Part shown: piece by piece, positions 1 through 11,425 of the stretch | Layout: each line of letters opens with the position of its first letter | How positions within the stretch are numbered: position 1 is the first letter of the stretch | NCBI GenBank assembly: GCA_013399015.1 | Contig: VWZX01001040.1 | Span: 124,001 to 188,000, forward strand | Origin: Galbula dea | Lineage: Eukaryota > Chordata > Aves > Piciformes > Galbulidae | Length of the DNA: 64,000 bases | Reading direction: 5' to 3' | Translations under genes and position numbers: made by a program | Notes under the pieces: generated by a model | What the model was told of the DNA's origin: nothing | The model's database searches: none | Seen by the model: only the letters and a program-made list of their open reading frames with translations

Positions 1-954
1 TCCCACAAATATCTGTAAATGGAGAAAACTGTAACTTGGCTGCCATGGTAATTAGAATGAAGTTGATGTTATGGACCACTGAGGATTCAATAACAAATAA
101 TTCTCTGTCATAAACAAAATGCCAATATATAGCTAGGCAATCCTTTTGAAATCCATGGTGTTTTCCATTGAAAAAGAAGACACTGATTGCCCCAAGGGTG
201 CAGCCACTGTCAAAATCAACAGGGAAATGACAGCTATTCATTGCAATTCATTTTGTAAATCACTCAATAGAATGCAGGGAGAAAGCTCCAAGCCTGTATG
301 TAAGACTTCCAAAAGGGAATTTCAGGTTCTGGTTTTGATATCTACCAACCCACAGGGGGTTTAGGGAGAGTGTGAGTTTGCATTCATTGCACTGCTTGTT
401 CGTGTACAGCCCACCTGTATCAGAACATGTCTTGTGCACAAGGCTACTAAAATGTTTTACAGGCAGAGCTGTATAGACATATACATCAGAAATGTTCATA
501 TTAGTCAAAACCACATCATATAATTTTATGTGAGAAATCTGTCATAGTTTATTCCCCCTTCCTCTCCCCCTGAAAAATGAACCACCAACTCTATCTGGAC
601 AAGTTTTATAACAGTCACATTTAATGTTGTAGGGCAGATCCTTATATCTCTCTTTCAGACAGGAAAGTTCCCTAGCAATGTCACTGGGGTTTCAGTACTT
701 TCTCCAGTAAGAACTGGTATAAGTGTCTGTAGACAGGTTTTCCTGGCTCACAAATCAAGTCCAGTAGTGCTCAGCCCACAAAAATCCCTTCCATCCTGTG
801 TGCTCTTTAGGAACAGTTTCAGGCATGTAAGGTAGATACTAAGTAATTAGTATGGGGAAGCAAATAATTTTTCAGCCCTCTGAAGAAAACTATTTTATGT
901 TACTAACTCAGGGGTGTTTTTCTTTTCACCTTTTACTACAGAAATGCTGTGTAG
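1..954. other. Intergenic DNA upstream of PRKCH, no gene seen
   Basis: Unique-looking, AT-moderate DNA. The short open frames show no recognisable domain, codon bias or splice structure. No repeat family was recognised here. Confidence 0.6.
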
Positions 955-1045
955 TAGAGCTGGTGCCAAAATAGCAAATAACCCTGTGGTTAGGGCAGTC
1001 CCTAGAGATCTTGAAGACCCAAGTTCAAGTCCTTTTGCAAACCTA
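955..1045 (+). repeat. Possible tRNA-derived SINE fossil
   Basis: The stretch has the spacing of a degenerate Pol III promoter. An A-box-like segment reading GTGGTTAGGGCAGTCCC is followed about 30 bases later by a B-box-like AGTTCAAGTCC. The block resembles the 'gtggttag...gacccaggttcaaatcc' units common in turtle and crocodile genomes. It is short and diverged, with no clear tail or target duplication, so chance resemblance is possible. Confidence 0.35.
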
Positions 1046-1934
1046 GGATTTACACCTTGGTGTGCCACATCCCATGACAGTGCTTTGTCTGCTGACCCAT
1101 CCCTAACACTGACCAAATTCCCATCCTGGGCTGAGTCAACTTTCCCCCTGGGAGCTGGGTGGAAGACAGCACATTTCCAGTCAAACAGCTTTGTTTTGGA
1201 GGAATGTTTCCATCCATTTTGCTAGACAATTCTTTTCTGACCTACCAGTTAATGATTCTTCTACAGTGCTTGCTGTGAGGGACCTCAGGCTGTTACATAC
1301 CTTAACATTTTCCTCATAGTTTGATCCTACTATACCAGTGACACCCCTGCACTAACTCCAACTGTTCACATGAACTGCCATTTTCGTTGGTTTGAGGCTG
1401 TGGAAAGATGCCAGTTTAGCAGAAAGTAGACCAGGTCTTGCACCAATATGGAGCAGAATGGGGGCAGGAGGTTTGCTTGGTGTGGCCAAGTGTTGTCACT
1501 TCCCACAGAAATAAGATAGAGTTGTAAGAATTCCAGCATAATATCTCTAATCTGAATGAAAAATTGACAGTTAGCATAACCATTTATGTGAGCCAAACTG
1601 CTCATTCTGAGCTCTCCTTAGAATATGGCAAGTGCAGACTTAGCCACCAATCTCCAGGAATATGGGAGATATTAGAGTAGGCAGAACTTGAAGTTCTGGG
1701 TGTATTTTCCCTCAACATGAAAATAGATGGCAATTCCAAATATTTGGTTCTTTTTTACGAAGTCACAGTTTAGGCTAATGTTTACTCATGCTGGGTCTTT
1801 CCTGTGACCTGCATTAGTTCAGCTGAAACTGGATTGCAGGGGACCAGGCTTTCAGAAGAGCTGAGCATCCCTGTTTGTAACTTGCCTGGAAAAAGCAAAC
1901 CCCAACAGATGTACACTATTTGAGACACTGTAAG
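1046..1934. other. Intergenic, no gene seen
   Basis: No coding exon, RNA gene or recognised repeat. The small open frames are short and lack similarity to any family I know. Confidence 0.55.
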
Positions 1935-2180
1935 CCAAAGAGGAGGACCCTGGTAGGGGGACTGGGTGACCTAGGTCCTATTCCTGGCTCTGTCCCATCT
2001 GCAGGGTAGTCTCAGGCCACCACTTTCCCCCTCTTTGTTCTGTTTTCCTTCTTCCCTTATGCCTTGTCTGTTTTGATTGCAAGTTATACTGGACAAGCTA
2101 CGTGCTCCTTACAAGCTGTTGGTCCAGTTCCTAGCACAGGGCACTCCAAATACTTATTGCTTCTATTGCTTATTTGACTC
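1935..2180 (+). repeat. Possible MIR-like ancient SINE
   Basis: The order of motifs follows the MIR/amniote SINE layout. GTCCTATTCCTGGCTCTGTC near 1976 matches the 'ggttctattcctggctctg' body. A pyrimidine-rich segment follows, then a TTTGATTGCAAG segment near 2073, then CCTAGCACAGGGC near 2130, which resembles the 'cctagcacaatggggc' 3' part. Divergence is high, so this is a recognition call and not an alignment. Confidence 0.4.
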
Positions 2181-4631
2181 CCCTCAGGCACTGCTATAAT
2201 TCAAATAATTAGAGATCTGAACATTTCTGCTCTTATCCCTTTAATAAGATTAAATACACATTTTAAATGTGAGCTCCTGTGGGCCTCCTGTTTTCTTTTC
2301 ATTTATTCCCCAGAGTCATTTTTGGCTTTGGTTGCACAGGAGGCTTTAGCATTCACATCCCTGGAAGAGGCTGGAGCTGTTAGTTGAAAGCACAGCCGTA
2401 CGCTGCACGATGCAGTCCCAGCCTGCTCAGGGGCTGCTCTAGCTAAACAGAATCAAATTAAAAAGCATCATAAAATTACAGCACACTTTTCTGTAAAGCC
2501 TGATTTTTACTTTCCTGGGCCTGGTCTTCAGGTTTCATTAGGAGCAGCACTGGGCAGAGCTCCCAGTACTGAACCAGGGTACCCTTCAGCAGAATAGGCA
2601 ATAGCAGCAGGGAAACAGTGGCTGCTGAGGGAGGGCAGGTATACCCTGCCTTCCCAGGGGCTTTCTTAGGGCTGATGAGAAATCAAGTGAAATGAAATGC
2701 TGACTCTAGACTCTACCCATCTGTGCTCTTCCTCCTGTGCAGGGGTGACAGGGTGCAGGTGGGTTTTGAGGTCATGTTTAAAGGGAGATGTGTGCTGACT
2801 TAATCCTCCCAAAATCAGGACTTTGAAGTTCTCAAGCCTGGGGGGAATAATGCAGTGCAGAAAGGAACAGAACATCATTAATATTTCCTCCTTCATAGTA
2901 CTTCCAGGCTTATGGGATCACAAAGGCTGAGCATGACACTCACACAGTCAGTTCTCTTCAGACTGGTTGGCGCAGGTGGGAGAATAGTTACTGCTGTTCA
3001 TGTAAGGAGTAAACCTTCCAGAAATGAAGCCTCCTCTATCATGGGAGAAAAAGTTCTTTGGTGTCCCAATTGTTTGTGGTCTTCCCCTATTCACAAGGAG
3101 CTGGTCCATCACTGAGCTCAGCTCCCAGGCTTCTGTATATCAGTGGCACACCACCAAGATGAACTGGTCTGGCTGATCTGTCCAGCTGGAGATCTGGCAT
3201 GTGTACACCCAGATCTCAGCAGTCTGCAGTCCAGTTTGACTCTTCTTTTCACTCCCAAAAATTCCTCTTCTGGAAGGGGCAGTAAGAGGCAATTTAAGCA
3301 ATACAGAGACATTGGCAACACAGCTGGTTTCTCGAAGGATTATGGAAAAGCTTAGAATATCTAACGACAGCACAGTATGGATGCAAAATGATGCTCCCTT
3401 GCACATTGTAAATGCCTTAGCTTCTGCCCCTTCCGTAGTACTGCATTTCTCTTGCCTTGTCTTGCGGTTGGTAGCACTTCACTAGCAGTTGCTTGGTTTG
3501 AAAACAAAAGAAGCAGCACCATCTAGAGGTCTATAGAAGAAAACCTGGTTTTCATAGCTTTGTACTTTGTTTTCTGGCTGGTACAGCGTTGTGTATGTGG
3601 GAGTGCTTTCACTCGTGCATTGTGGCTATACCTTCTGGTTTCTAGGTGATTTATAAGTTCTAAGATGTTGGAGCAAGGTCTTGAAGTTTTAAAGCAATCC
3701 TGAGATATCCCCTTTTATTCCCCTGCTTATATTTCAGAGTGAGTTGCAGCTCAGTGAGAGCACCCATATGTGTACAGTTTGTTGCTTGTGTGCAGAATTT
3801 GGGGCAGAAATGGGATGGACGAGGAGGTCCTGACCATTGTTTCCCCCTGTTTCTTCACAAACATCTTAGAACAGTGTTATATGTGAGGGAGGACTGTGCT
3901 TGAACCTGCACTGGTATATAGTGACTGTGCCTACACTGATTCAAAAGAAAAGGAGAGTATCACTGTGGTAAACCACCGTGGACTGTGGATAGGAACATGC
4001 AGGTGACTTTCACTTACAGCAGAACTGTTATTTTAAGTAACTGGGAATCTAACAGTTCATCCCAATGTGTACTTGGGATGGCACATTGGTATCACAGAGT
4101 TCTTATGATTTACTAAGATTTTAAAGATCTCAGTCAAAGTGCATGCCTAGTATGTTTTCATTCACTAGTGAATGACTAAAGCAGAAGCCTAGAGATGTGC
4201 ATCTGATGCACAGCATATCCCATATCCCTGTGGCTGGCCTGCCACAGCACTGTAATTGTATGCTGGAGGATGTTTGGGGGTTTGGTTCTGAACCTGGAGG
4301 AGAATTCTTTGTAATGGACTGAAGAATAAAAATCTATGTTTCTTCTGCAGAATTGAAAGGTTAATAATGCCCAATACCTTCATTGTGTTTCTTTCTCTTC
4401 TAGCCACCTAGTCCAGGTAATTGTTCCCATCTTTTGAGCATTATTCATCAGCATCATATTCTCTACAGTACACTCACCTCGGTGTACTTTTAACTCCATT
4501 CATTCTGCTGGCTTGTCAACTTCCACCTGTTCTATAGCTATTATAGATCTTGTGCTTTACTATAAAATGTACAGATAAATAGAGATTACTAGTGAACTCC
4601 TGCATTTCAGTGGAACAGAGTTCAGCATTTG
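2181..4631. other. Intergenic, no gene seen
   Basis: No exon, RNA gene or clear interspersed repeat was recognised. Open frames around 3118-3406 overlap on both strands, which is typical of chance frames in a stretch poor in stop codons. Confidence 0.55.
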
Positions 4632-4674
4632 AGATGAAGTAAAGAATGTGCAGATGAAGTAAAGAATGTGCAGT
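4632..4674. repeat. 20-bp tandem duplication
   Basis: The unit GATGAAGTAAAGAATGTGCA occurs twice in a row without mismatch, starting at 4633 and 4653, with a further partial base or two on each side. An exact two-copy repeat suggests a recent slippage or duplication event that may vary in length between individuals. Confidence 0.9.
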
Positions 4675-5675
4675 TCTCAGCAGATGGGACTGTTTTTTTG
4701 AATGAGAAGAAGGAATTTAATGAGAGTCATGGCAGGAAACTGAAAGATCAGGCTAAGTCTTGACCAAAAAAAGAACTTTGAGGGCTTGCTGATCCTTTGC
4801 CAGTGTTAAAGGAATCAACTCAGTTTGGTATTATTAGCTCATATAATGAGTCTGCAACATATAGTCATATTAGTCCCATAATTTTACTACATTTCTTTCT
4901 CTCTCCTCTTTAGCCTATTTCTGTTACACAATCTCTATTATTGTTTTAGCACAGGTCATAGTTCAGTCTTTTGAGGATGTGAAAAAAATGCAAAGTTAAA
5001 CTAGTCAGGAAAAGAACAACATCCTACTTCTTAAGGAATAATATTCATGTTAGACAAATATTTCTGGGGAGCATTTGGAGTGCTAGTTCTTAAACAGATC
5101 TCTGGCAACCACTGCAGTGGTTTTGTTTACCAAGCTCTCCATCATTTGCTGCTTCACCTATTTCAGTTTCAGGCTTTCCTGTAAGGACCAGGCAGGTGGG
5201 CACAGTTCATGCTGGTTTCTCACAGAGGTTATTCCTCTCTCAATGCAAGCAGACAGGGGTGTGTTGCTTTGTCTTTTCAGGACCATCTCATGGCAGCCCT
5301 TGGAGCTGTCTGCCAAACTACTCTGAATCTCCTCAGCAGCACAGCCCCCAGTTCTCTAAAGCCAGCAGTTCCTCTCCCAGAGACTTAGTGTTGACATCTG
5401 CACAAGGTCTGGCACAGCTGGGAGTCTGCCCTGTTCATCCAGAAGCATGCCAGCTTTATTTGGCTGGGACAGCCTTTTCCTCCAGTTATCTTGACATGTT
5501 CTACCTCAGAGATGTGCATCTCTGCCTGATGGGTATGTGCTGCAGAGACAAGGGAACCACAGGTTTGAAAGCTAAGTGTTTGTGGTCACTAAAATCTTCT
5601 CTGACTGGGAATGTTGAGGGTTAAGTCTCTGATCTGAAATGAAGCTACATACTTTTGCAATGATGGTCCTTGGCC
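4675..5675. other. Intergenic, no gene seen
   Basis: Contains a 142-codon open frame at 5196-5624, but it is cysteine- and serine-rich with no recognisable domain and is overlapped by another frame. I see no gene here. Confidence 0.5.
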
Positions 5676-6395
5676 TGACTCTCCCTGAGAGAGCCCTGTC
5701 CAACCTGACCTGGAATGTTTCCAGGATTGGGGCATCTACCACCCCTCTGGGCAACCTGTGCCAGTGTTTCACCACCTGCATCGTAAAAAATTTCTTCCTT
5801 ATATCTAGTCTAAATCTTTCCTCTTTTAGTTTAAAGCCATGCCCCCTTGTCCTATTGCAACAGGCCTTGCTAAAAAGTCTGTTCCCATCTTTCTTGCAGG
5901 CTCTTTAAGTGCAATAATGTTTCATTGGAGTCTTCTCCAGGCTGAACAACCCCAACTCTCTCACACAGCAGAGGTATTCCTGCCCCCTGATAATTTTCAT
6001 GGCCTCCTCTGGACCCTCTCCAACAGGTCCATGCCTTTCCTGTGTGGACCCAGAACTGCAGGTGAGCTTCCACCAGAGCAGAGGGGCAGAATCCCCCTTC
6101 TTGACTTGTTGGCCATGCTGCTTTTGATGCAGCTCAGGGTATGGCTGACCTTCTGAGTTGTGATCATATATTGAGAGCTCATGCCCAGCTTTTCATCCAT
6201 CAGTACCCCAAGTCCTACTCCATGGGGCTGCTCTCCATCCCTTCATCCAGTATTGATACTGGGGCTTGCCTTGACACAGGTGTAGGGCCTTGCTAAATCT
6301 CTTAAGGTTCATATGGGCCCACTTTTTGAGCTTGTCCAGGTCTCTCTAGATGGCATTGTGTCCCTTAGGTGTGTCAACTGCATCACAATCGTGTG
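5676..6395 (-). mobile_element. CR1 LINE fragment, ORF2 C-terminal region
   Basis: Reading the minus strand gives the C-terminal part of CR1 ORF2 in pieces. Recognisable peptides include LLERVQRRP, a degenerate W-R-LPRGVVDAP block, and the preceding 'KSRRGILPL' stretch. The DNA also matches the CR1 consensus along its length, including CTCCAGGCTGAACAACCCC near 5936 and TGGACCCTCTCCAACAGGTC near 6012. Frameshifts and stops break the frame, so the copy is dead. The usual CR1 3' UTR and octamer tail are missing at the 5676 end, and the upstream ORF2 sequence is absent beyond about 6395. Confidence 0.88.
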
Positions 6396-7659
6396 CTTTT
6401 AAGTTGCTGTTTCACGATCTCTTCCTTTGCTCAGCTGACACCCAGATGCTTGGAGAAAGAAAAATGATCCAGTGGGAGCAAAAAGAAGGAATAACATTCT
6501 GTATGAAATGCACAGTGACTTTGTTAGAAAAACTCATTTCTGCCAGAGGAGCATGAGAGAGAATGAGAGGAAACAGGAGAGGGAGATTGATAAAACAGCA
6601 CAGTGTCTCATGCAGGAATGGTGGATGGGATGCTCAGCCTTTTTGTAACAAGGGTCTAGATCACAGTTCTGGCACCTACTTTCTATATGTAAAACACAGA
6701 TTGTAGGGTCTCCTCTGTGTCCTGCTGTTCATGGAGAATCCTGGGATTTATTATGTGCTGAGCTGTACCAGGAGCTGAAAGAGGCAGAGATGTCCACTTT
6801 ATTCTACCCTGTTACTGCAAGGCAAGGAGAATGCACACACCCTCGATGATCTGGGGCCATTCCTAGCAAGTCCCCATTGACATCAGCTTCTTAATGGCAT
6901 AATGTGCACATCCTTGGGCTTCCTAAATGCTTTTAAATTTCTTGTCTGACTGGTTTTGTTGCACAATATGTTAGCACGTGCTAGCTTGGGAAAGAGGGTG
7001 GGAAGGAAGTTGTTATCAGGATAGGAGGGAAGTTGTATCAGAAGTGCCTTGTTTATAGGCAGGAGCAGATAAGCTGACTCATATCTTGCAGTCCCCAGCA
7101 CCACAACACTACACATACCTAAGCACATACCACATGAGATACAGGCATGGTCATATAGAAGAGGGTTTAACCTCAGTCTCATGATAATAGAAGCCCCTTG
7201 TAATCACCTGTGCTGGCTGTACAAACTAGAAGCATCTTGAGCCTGTTCTTAGCAAAATCTCTCATCTCAATGCTGTGTTGGATCTATTGGCTGCCAAACC
7301 ATCCAAATGGGTTGGCAGATAACACTGGGCTGATGTAATTTGTCCAAACTTGCACTAAATGACCATCCTCTGACCACTTTGTGTGTAATCAAACCATGAT
7401 AAGACCCTGTTTCACAAGCCAAATGATTGGTGTGCCATCTCCAATACAACATGTCCAGACACTGCATTGTGAATCACTTAGAGGAGTGTGGCCTTTCTTC
7501 TTCAGGCAGTTAAGCAGCACACATGTCACTGATGCACTGGGCCACTGTGCTGGCTGTGGCTTTATCTTTCTGATTGGCCCAAGCCTTTAGGAAACAGGGA
7601 GGATCATTTATACTAGGTGTGCCCTTGTGCCTTTGTAGGAGAATGAATCTACACCTCTG
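6396..7659. other. Intergenic, no gene seen
   Basis: No exon or repeat recognised. The small open frames here lack domains and conserved spacing. Confidence 0.55.
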
Positions 7660-7664
7660 AGTAC
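7660..7664. repeat. 5' target-site duplication AGTAC of the solo LTR
   Basis: AGTAC immediately precedes the LTR start and is repeated exactly at 8107-8111. Confidence 0.88.
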
Positions 7665-8106
7665 TGTCCTGGTTTCACTGGGACAGAATCACAGGTTAGC
7701 CATGGTCTGCAGGCCATTAAGCTGTTTGGAGTCAGCCAGGGCAGCTGACCTGAGTTGGCTACAGGTGTATCCCAGACCATAAGCATCACACTCAATATAA
7801 AGGGGGAAATTTACTGAAGATGGGAGATTTTCCTTCTTGGAATCTTTCTGACTCTGCTCCTCTTCTCTTGCTCTGAAGGACTGCTTTCCTATTTATTGTG
7901 ACTGCTGTGTGTTTGCTGGGCTGAGTACAAACTTGCATATTTTATATTGATATTGGTATTAGTTTGGCTGTTTCATTTAACCTGTTTTTGTTTCAGCTTA
8001 TGGGTCTTCTCTCCTCTTCCTGATCCTCCTTCCTTGCTGGGGAGGGGGCTTCAGGTGATAGAGCAACTGCTATTGTTTAGCCCCAGATACAGGCTAAACA
8101 TAGACA
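7665..8106 (+). mobile_element. ERVL-type solo LTR
   Basis: A 442-bp element begins TGTCCTGGTTT and ends GCTAAACATAGACA, so it has TG...CA ends. It is bounded by the same five bases, AGTAC, at 7660-7664 and 8107-8111. A 5-bp target duplication is typical of ERVL-class retroviruses. Inside, GCAGCTGACC is followed by a TATAAA box at 7796-7801, then a pyrimidine-rich R/U5 region. This is the usual order of the avian LTR family whose start reads 'tgtcctggttt'. There is no internal coding sequence or second LTR, so recombination left a single LTR. Relative to the second copy at 57665-58401, the U3 before the TATA box is about 180 bp shorter. The sense orientation matches PRKCH, whose ATG lies 6.8 kb downstream. 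Confidence 0.9.
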
Positions 8107-8111
8107 AGTAC
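8107..8111. repeat. 3' target-site duplication AGTAC of the solo LTR
   Basis: AGTAC directly follows the LTR end and matches 7660-7664. This fixes the insertion boundaries. Confidence 0.88.
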
Positions 8112-10584
8112 AATTAATAACTGCAGTGCAGTAGGAAAAGATCCCTAGCTCAGAAACTGGGTTGTTCCAATCTCACTAAAGATACCCATACCCACAAAGG
8201 GTAAACCACAGTCACTTCATGTATCCTCACCTCTGAAGTACTGACAGCTCTCTTGCAACACCAATCAGGTCTAACACTGATTGACAGGAGTCCATAAGAT
8301 CCTGTTTCCAAAGGGCACTAACAAGACATTTTTGGGTGTCTCTTTCCTGATCTGTGTATCATGGCACTGCAGGTTGAAGAAACTGCTTAGACTACATGAT
8401 GAAAGCCACTTTCATTACAAGCCAATGACATTCCTTTGTGACAATTTGACACTGGTACTGTTTTTCCATTGCTTTGAACAGAATCAGGGTGAAGAAAATA
8501 GAGTAAGTAAGGTGTGCATCAGGAGTCTTTAGCATTCAGAATGTGGAAAGTCTTTTAGATCTTGATAGTACTGGGTAATAGTCCTCACATACAAGGGTTT
8601 GCAAGATTGTGGCTCTAAACTTACTTGTAAACCACAAGACCTTTACACTTACCTGGACTCGATGTCTGCAAGGCAGAAAGACATGACATGACACTTGGTG
8701 TGTCAGTTGCAATGAAGAGGAAGTGAAAGATATTTTTAAACCTGATGGTCGGGTTTCAGTGAATTGGAGAGAGAATCATGAATGAAGCAGAAGGTTTTAC
8801 AGCCTCCTACATACACCTTAATATATTTTTCACTTCATTCCCATGATTCTATATACAGATGGAAGCTGCTGCCCAACAAAAAGAAACAGAAAAGTCAGAA
8901 AAGCAGAAGCCACTCCAGATGTCTGGTATCTTAGAGCTCCTTTTTTTTTAAAGGAGAGGTTTGTTGGGCTAGAAGAGGCTGGCATGTGAACTGACTGTCT
9001 ACATGGATGGCTTGAACCCATTTTTGAGTGTGTCAGTCATGTTTGGGAATAAGTAATGAACTAAATTATAAATAATAGGGCAAGACTGCCGGGAAAGAAA
9101 TAAACCCCAGTAAACCAAAACAATCGGTTTGTTCTCCAGTGTTTCCTGTACAAGTAATAAAATCTAATAACTGAGTTGCTGTTAACAGTTAATGGCCATT
9201 GCATTTGTTAATGGACCCAGACAAATGAGAGCAGTTTAATACAACAAACAGGCCATTAGTTGTATTAATGGTTGGCTTGTAGGAGTTAGTGCTCTTATAA
9301 ACTATATTCTGCAGTTTATAATACCAGCACATTATAAAATGACCTGGTGTTTTCCAAAAAAAATAAAAATTAACAAGGATCAGGTGAGCTCCAACTTAGT
9401 AGTGGAAAATAAGTATGCATGCTAACTAAGGAAAGCTGATATTAAGATAAATCTCTTTTTCCACTTTGCATTGGAATAAATCAGGAGCAACATCAGACAC
9501 ACAAACTAGGGCTGATGCTTGTATAGCTTAAATCAGCAGCAGCTTTGCTTTTGACTTCAGTGAGTTTTGGATTGATCCTGTAATTATTATCCTTACAGAG
9601 GAATTTGATTCCCCCCCAACCACAAATGATTCCACACATAGGATATTCAGTTCTTAGCAGCTGTCATTATTCAGAGGTTGAACAAGGACTCTTATAGAAA
9701 TAACTATAAAAGGGAAGTTGTATAAATAGACTAAAATTAATAGAGGAACCAAACAGAGTTAGTTCCTGCTTCACTAGCTTCTACAGCTCTTTTAATTTCT
9801 GTATTTTTAAAGTGTGTTTAACTGCAGTTCCATTTAAAAGAAATGTCAGCAGCATTCTTGCAATGGTAGTTGTGAAAGCCAAAGTTTTTCCATTGCTTTA
9901 CAGACTCACTTCTGAATGTAACCAGTGTTTGGTAGAAATTTAAAGTGGAGCAGTTTATACATTTGCCCTTAACTTGCCAAATGGGGACGATACTAGATTA
10001 TTACAGAATTACAGGTTACTGGTGAAGGGAATAATGAACACTTTGGAAGGGAAAAGAAGTGGAGGCTTTAAATGGTGCATGAAAGGGCTTTCATTTGTGT
10101 ATAGCTGTAGTGTGAGATGAGGCCAAGCTTAAATCGTAAACTGACAACAGGGCTTAGCCAAGGTCTTTGGCTTTATTTGTGGAGCTGAATTGCAAGTTTT
10201 CTAGAAAGACTATCAAAAACATAAGAGAGAACTTGCATAAACTTACCCTTAAGGTTACTGTGACCTGAAGGAAGAATGCAAGAGTAAACTGTGAGAGTTG
10301 TTCTCACCTTTGGCCATTCCCCATCTGCAGGGGACTGTGGCTAAGCCGGTCTCCAGAGGTATTATTCCTGAGTTTTCTCACTTAGATATCGAAATTACAA
10401 CCTAGTCAGGTACACTGAGTCCATCTTAGATTCATCAAACCTCAGCCATGCTGTTCCAATGAGTGGCCAGTAACTGAGGCTTCACAGTAAGAAGTAAAAA
10501 AATTCAGCAGAAAAGGATAGGAAGCAAGAGAAATAGAGTGGTCTTTCCTCTGTTCAACTGTCCCAGCTGGCAGTTTGTGTTTTA
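8112..10584. other. Intergenic, AT-rich, possible conserved non-coding DNA
   Basis: No gene seen. The part around 9080-9420 is unusually rich in TTAAT and ATTAAT homeodomain-type cores (for example GTTAACAGTTAATGG near 9180). It has no interspersed repeat that I recognise, so it is a candidate regulatory element only. Few open frames occur in the whole stretch. Confidence 0.45.
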
Positions 10585-11425
10585 AGAAGTTCCTGAGCCA
10601 GAGTTTATCTCATGGTCAGTAGCTACTAGTAAGTCCATAAATGTCTAGCCCCTTTATGAGGCTATTTGTATTTCTGCCTCCATTTTTGGCAAGGTATTCT
10701 GTACTTTACTGTAGCTTTGCACCCTGTGAAAAGGTGTTTGCTTCTGTATGTTTTAAACCTGCTACCTCATAATATCAGCAAGTTCCCGTTAGGTCTTTCT
10801 GGGAAAGAAGGAAAAATCCTTTCCAGAGCATGTGGTTTATGATTGTGCAGATCTCCCTCACATTTTCCCCTTTGGTCATTCTATCCCAGACCCAAAATCT
10901 TAAGCTAGGCAGTCCCTCTCCCTCCACAACCCTGGCTAATGCCTTTGATCACCTTTGTCATCATTTTCTGTGCCCTCTCTAGCTCTATTGTGCATTTTTT
11001 TGAGAAGGAGGGAGCAGCAGACTTGCACACAATATAAATAGTATGGGTGTATCATTTATAGTAGTGCCCAGGTGACAATTTGGCTTTGCTCTCTGTTCTG
11101 TTTCTAATAATTGCTAACAGTCTCTTTGTCTTTTTGACAGTTGGTGAGCACTACATTATTTTTTTCCAGGGGGTTCTCCACAACTACATTGCAATCTTCT
11201 CTTGGAGAGGTAGGTTAGTCAGATTGCCTATAACTGGTTTGGTTATCCTGTAATTTATCTGTAAATCAAGTTGTACTTCCTCACCTGCTTTCTTTTGTAT
11301 TTATTGCCATTGCATGCCAGCCACCATGCTGCTGCTCAGGCACAACATCAGGAGATCTGTTCATTCTTCTCAGTTTCTTGAGTAACTATATGTCATTGTC
11401 TGACTGCTCAGCAAATTGTGCAGCT
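10585..11425 (-). mobile_element. Ancient CR1 LINE (turtle/crocodile-type), degraded
   Basis: On the + strand the sequence follows, in order, the reverse complement of the old CR1 family abundant in turtles and crocodilians. TTCCTGAGCCAGAG is near 10590, TTTTAAACCTGCTACCTCAT near 10750 and TTTATGATTGTGCAGATCTC near 10836. GACTTGCACACAATATAAAT is near 11021, GTTCTCCACAACTACATTGC near 11173 and TTGAGTAACTATATGTCATTG near 11380. The order and spacing hold over about 840 bp, although each block is diverged and has indels. No intact open frame remains. The age suggests insertion before the radiation of modern birds. Confidence 0.78.
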
